Assembly (NCBI GenBank): GCA_002224055.1
Contig: AZLU01000044.1
Span: 97,665-161,664 of the forward strand
Length of the DNA stretch: 64,000 nucleotides
Source of the DNA: Pezizomycotina sp. ARF18
Lineage: Eukaryota; Ascomycota
Direction of reading: 5' to 3'
A model generated the notes under the pieces. It had not been told where the DNA came from and ran no database searches. It saw nothing but the letters and a program-made list of their open reading frames with translations. Numbering within the stretch: the stretch's first letter is position 1; the number at the start of each line of letters is the position of its first letter. This document shows positions 61,401 through 64,000 of this stretch, piece after piece. The position numbers were made by a program, and so were the translations under genes.

Positions 61401-64000
61401 CGAGCCCCCTTCTCAAACTTACAAGTAAGAAAGTCAGGCCATTACTACCGCGCTAGGTATAATGAGCAAAGCTGCAGCTCGCCAAAAACACAAGTTGACT
61501 AGGCAGCTATACAAAAACGATACTATTCTGTTGAACGAGTTCATGGAGCATAAAAACAAAACCTCGGCTAATACGCACGTACAAACGACCTCAGCAATGG
61601 GTTTCGGAAAAAGTATTGCTCTCAACCATATCAGTTAAAGCTTTAGTTTTCATCCTCTCACAACTATCCGATCAAACCCGTATATTCCCTGTACACACTA
61701 TTAAGCTGAGTTCCATGACAGGGCGAATTCATATGATATCACTAAACAACAAATTTATAAACACGATTCCGCTCTCTAATTGGTGAGACATATAGCACGC
61801 TCGCGAGGAATCTAGCTAAAGTAGATCAATGAATCAACGTCAACAAATCAGGTAGTACAAAGATTTCCACAGCATTTAAGAACCCATTCAAAGTAATCAC
61901 AAGCTCAAACTTTTTAATTCAATCCTATTAGGTAATGCCTTATAGATTTTGCTTAGTATAGGTAAACCAATGCTGTGAGCTAGTAGAAGTTGGCGATGTA
62001 TAGAGAATAAGAGAGAGTCCTCGGCCTTAATATAGATTCTGTTCAGTCTAAAAGCTAGCTAGAAAAAGCGTATAGCAAAGCACATTTTCCGTGGGGAATA
62101 CAGTTCATATTCAGTACACGACAAGCATTCACATTGTTCTTCACCTGGTAGCTCTCAAGTCTTCCAGCGCGAGTGTCATAAAGAGTCTATACCAATAAGT
62201 ACGCCTTAATGATATAGCGGCCGAAATCAAATTGAAGAACCCTTCAGGGTTCTCTTTCAACCTCTCATAATAGTCTGAGTTTGGGGAAGCTCCTTTGTTT
62301 TTAAAAACTTGCGCTACGGGCAAAGGCTCCGACTTTTCAAGCTTGCTTGCCAGCGTGCATTTTAAGAGAAATCGAAGAGCGTCTCCCAAACACGAGGACC
62401 CCATAATTCGCTAGAATCTAATCTTCTCCAATGACTTCATAGCCACTATCACCAAATCTTGAGGAGGAATTCAAAAATATACCACAAAAGATTTAACCGC
62501 GTTCACGAGCAAGTTATATGACATTCGGTAAACATCGACCACAGCATCACACGACCGAAGCCACGTGGGGATAACGGGGAATTGAGCAGTAAGTCGAGGC
62601 ATTCGCATTCCTCGCGACTGTTCTACGGTTCCGAGCATATTTCTTTATTACTGTATAATTTCTTCTCGCCAAATAACATTATCGCGCGGGACAGAGCTCT
62701 TAAGCTTAAGCATATCCTAAGTTCTTTCATAATAGCAACGGCGGTAAACCTGACGGCGGAAATCGGTCCTCTGGATCAACCTATATTTACATCAGGCCCA
62801 ATCCACTTCGTGGAGGATAGGAAAGGGCTCCATACTATCGCTACTCTAGAACGTAAGCGACTAGCCATAAAGTGTACAGTGGCCTTGCTCTCACGAATAT
62901 ACAGGATAACCCTAAATCCTAGCGGGCATGATTACCCATAATAGCCAATCTTCAAGGAGACTGCCCAGCGGCGGGTTACAAATTACGAGCGGAAAAGAAA
63001 CGAGAGAAAGGATGGAGTTTGGATTTGTGAGTAGCTAAAAGCAATGTCCTGTAATATAGCGTAGATCACCTATCGAACATATTTACTTCCCCGCACGATG
63101 GAATTATAGTAGATAACCCAACTGTCACGATAACCTCAATGAATCTACCATCAATTATACTTCATGAATTAGCTTAGTGATTTTACATCATGAATCTATT
63201 AATTTAGTGTAATTTAGTATAGGTTCCAAAAGACAACATGATAATGGAGGAGGAGGAGGTTATATTGAAGAGTAGCTAGCACTAAGTCGAATAGCAAATG
63301 AGACGTTTTTAAATTTATGACACCTACCGTCCCTCATCGTCTTTCAAGTGAATATCACGAAGCGGAAGAGGCATCTCATTACTTAGTAAGGAATGAAGCC
63401 CCAGTATATGCCTCTAGTTTGAACCTCTCCGCTTCTCAAAAAAAAAAAAAAAAAAAAGCCAGCGCCAAACCCTTTCAAATCAATAACCCCCTATGTAGTA
63501 AAATTATAACCCATCTTTCAACCCAAATGTCCAATGTAAGTGTGACCCAAACTCTTAGCTCTCGTGCGATCTGCTAACGTATATCGCAGGGTTTAATTCC
63601 GACCTGCCCACCATATTAACCTCCATGTAATATGTATGCTGTCGCCGTGCAACCGTAGACAGTTATCACACTAACTAGGACTGTACAGTATCCCTAACTA
63701 GACTAGTGGCTTAGTGGATATTGTCCAACGATTGACGTTGGTGGCTCTACCATAGCTCTATTCTACATATTCTAAGGTTTTTCTCCCGGTATCGGGCTTT
63801 CCTGAATAACCGGCAAAGTTAGTAACTTGCCGGGTTATTCTTTTGCCATTTTTTTTTGTGATGCCTGTTTTTTTGTAGGGGGATTACTGAATGTTTGAGG
63901 GATATATCATAGCGGTGCATCGATGCAATGGTACGTACGTAACTATGTTGACGAGACGACGACGACCATCACGAGTGACGAATTCTGTTGAAAAAAAAAA
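58485..64000. other. Second gene-poor block, possibly decayed repeats
   Basis: No frame resembles a known protein on either strand, and stops are scattered throughout. Texture matches the 48.2-53.5 kb block: frequent TpA, persistent CpG, few long homopolymers apart from an A run near 63439-63457. Frames of 119 codons at 62582-62941 (+) and 87 codons at 62141-62404 (-) have no recognised match. A short direct repeat of ATAAATTGTACAC lies at about 60703-60728. The far right end (63770-64000) regains ordinary spacer character. Confidence 0.4.
59507..59760 (+). mobile_element. LTR-like sequence (possible solo LTR)
   Basis: A polypurine-like AGGGGG at 59507-59512 is followed by TATGATAATGC, a TATA box TATAAAAG at 59559-59566, and a polyadenylation-type AATAAAG at 59715-59721. 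That order and spacing fit a fungal retrotransposon LTR. No second copy, primer-binding site or target-site duplication was found, so this is tentative. Confidence 0.22.

Noticed and set aside
62582-62941. 119-codon frame on the plus strand
   Set aside because: No recognisable domain and surrounded by sequence with stops in every frame; probably chance.

Overview
The window looks like nuclear DNA of a filamentous ascomycete (Pezizomycotina). Coding regions are moderately GC-rich and intergenic spacers are AT-rich. Introns are short (about 60-360 nt) with GTAAGT/GTATGT-type donors and YAG acceptors. The gene set is fungal: catalase-peroxidase, RTA1-type exporter, MSS51-like MYND protein, Spd1/Dif1-type ribonucleotide reductase inhibitor, LHS1 with an HDEL tail, and a TFC7-like phosphatase. 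I cannot place it below class level.

Layout: 2-1975 (+) 3' part of a CAS1-type 10-TM O-acetyltransferase; 3630-5836 (+) catalase-peroxidase; 5837-9365 spacer with one possible decayed small ORF; 9366-15051 (+) UTP10; 15439-16520 (-) CHK/aminoglycoside-type kinase-like protein; 17320-18251 (-) RTA1-like membrane protein; 19274-20174 (-) zinc-ribbon/LysM protein; 21208-22064 (+) ribosomal protein uS8 (RPS22); 25708-29006 (+) transportin (Kap104); 30672-31032 (-) small Cys-rich secreted protein; 31940-35071 (-) LHS1 ER chaperone; 35672-36173 tandem duplication; 36267-37017 (+) RNR inhibitor; 37480-38997 (-) MSS51-like; 39733-42166 (+) Herp/Usa1-like ubiquitin-domain protein; 43042-44172 (+) TFC7-like; 45133-47306 (+) uncharacterised acidic/coiled-coil protein; 48220-53490 block without recognisable genes; 53613-55718 (-) auxin-efflux-carrier-like (ECM3) transporter; 55719-64000 spacer and a second gene-poor block with possible decayed repeats.

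The genes are unrelated housekeeping and stress functions: ribosome biogenesis and translation, nuclear import, ER folding and ERAD, mitochondrial translation, dNTP control, Pol III transcription, peroxide detoxification and membrane transport. No cluster or operon logic is visible.

The dominant feature is that almost every conserved gene is broken by repeated one-base indels, mostly a missing base in a 2-4 nt homopolymer. Active sites, introns and protein termini are otherwise intact. Essential genes (uS8, UTP10, transportin) are affected, so this most likely reflects consensus error in an unpolished assembly. CDS spans below are therefore whole-locus spans, not single open reading frames. 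No convincing novel system was found. The best unexplained items are the two gene-poor blocks, the tandem duplication, the small Cys-rich secreted protein and an intron containing a T17A23 tract.
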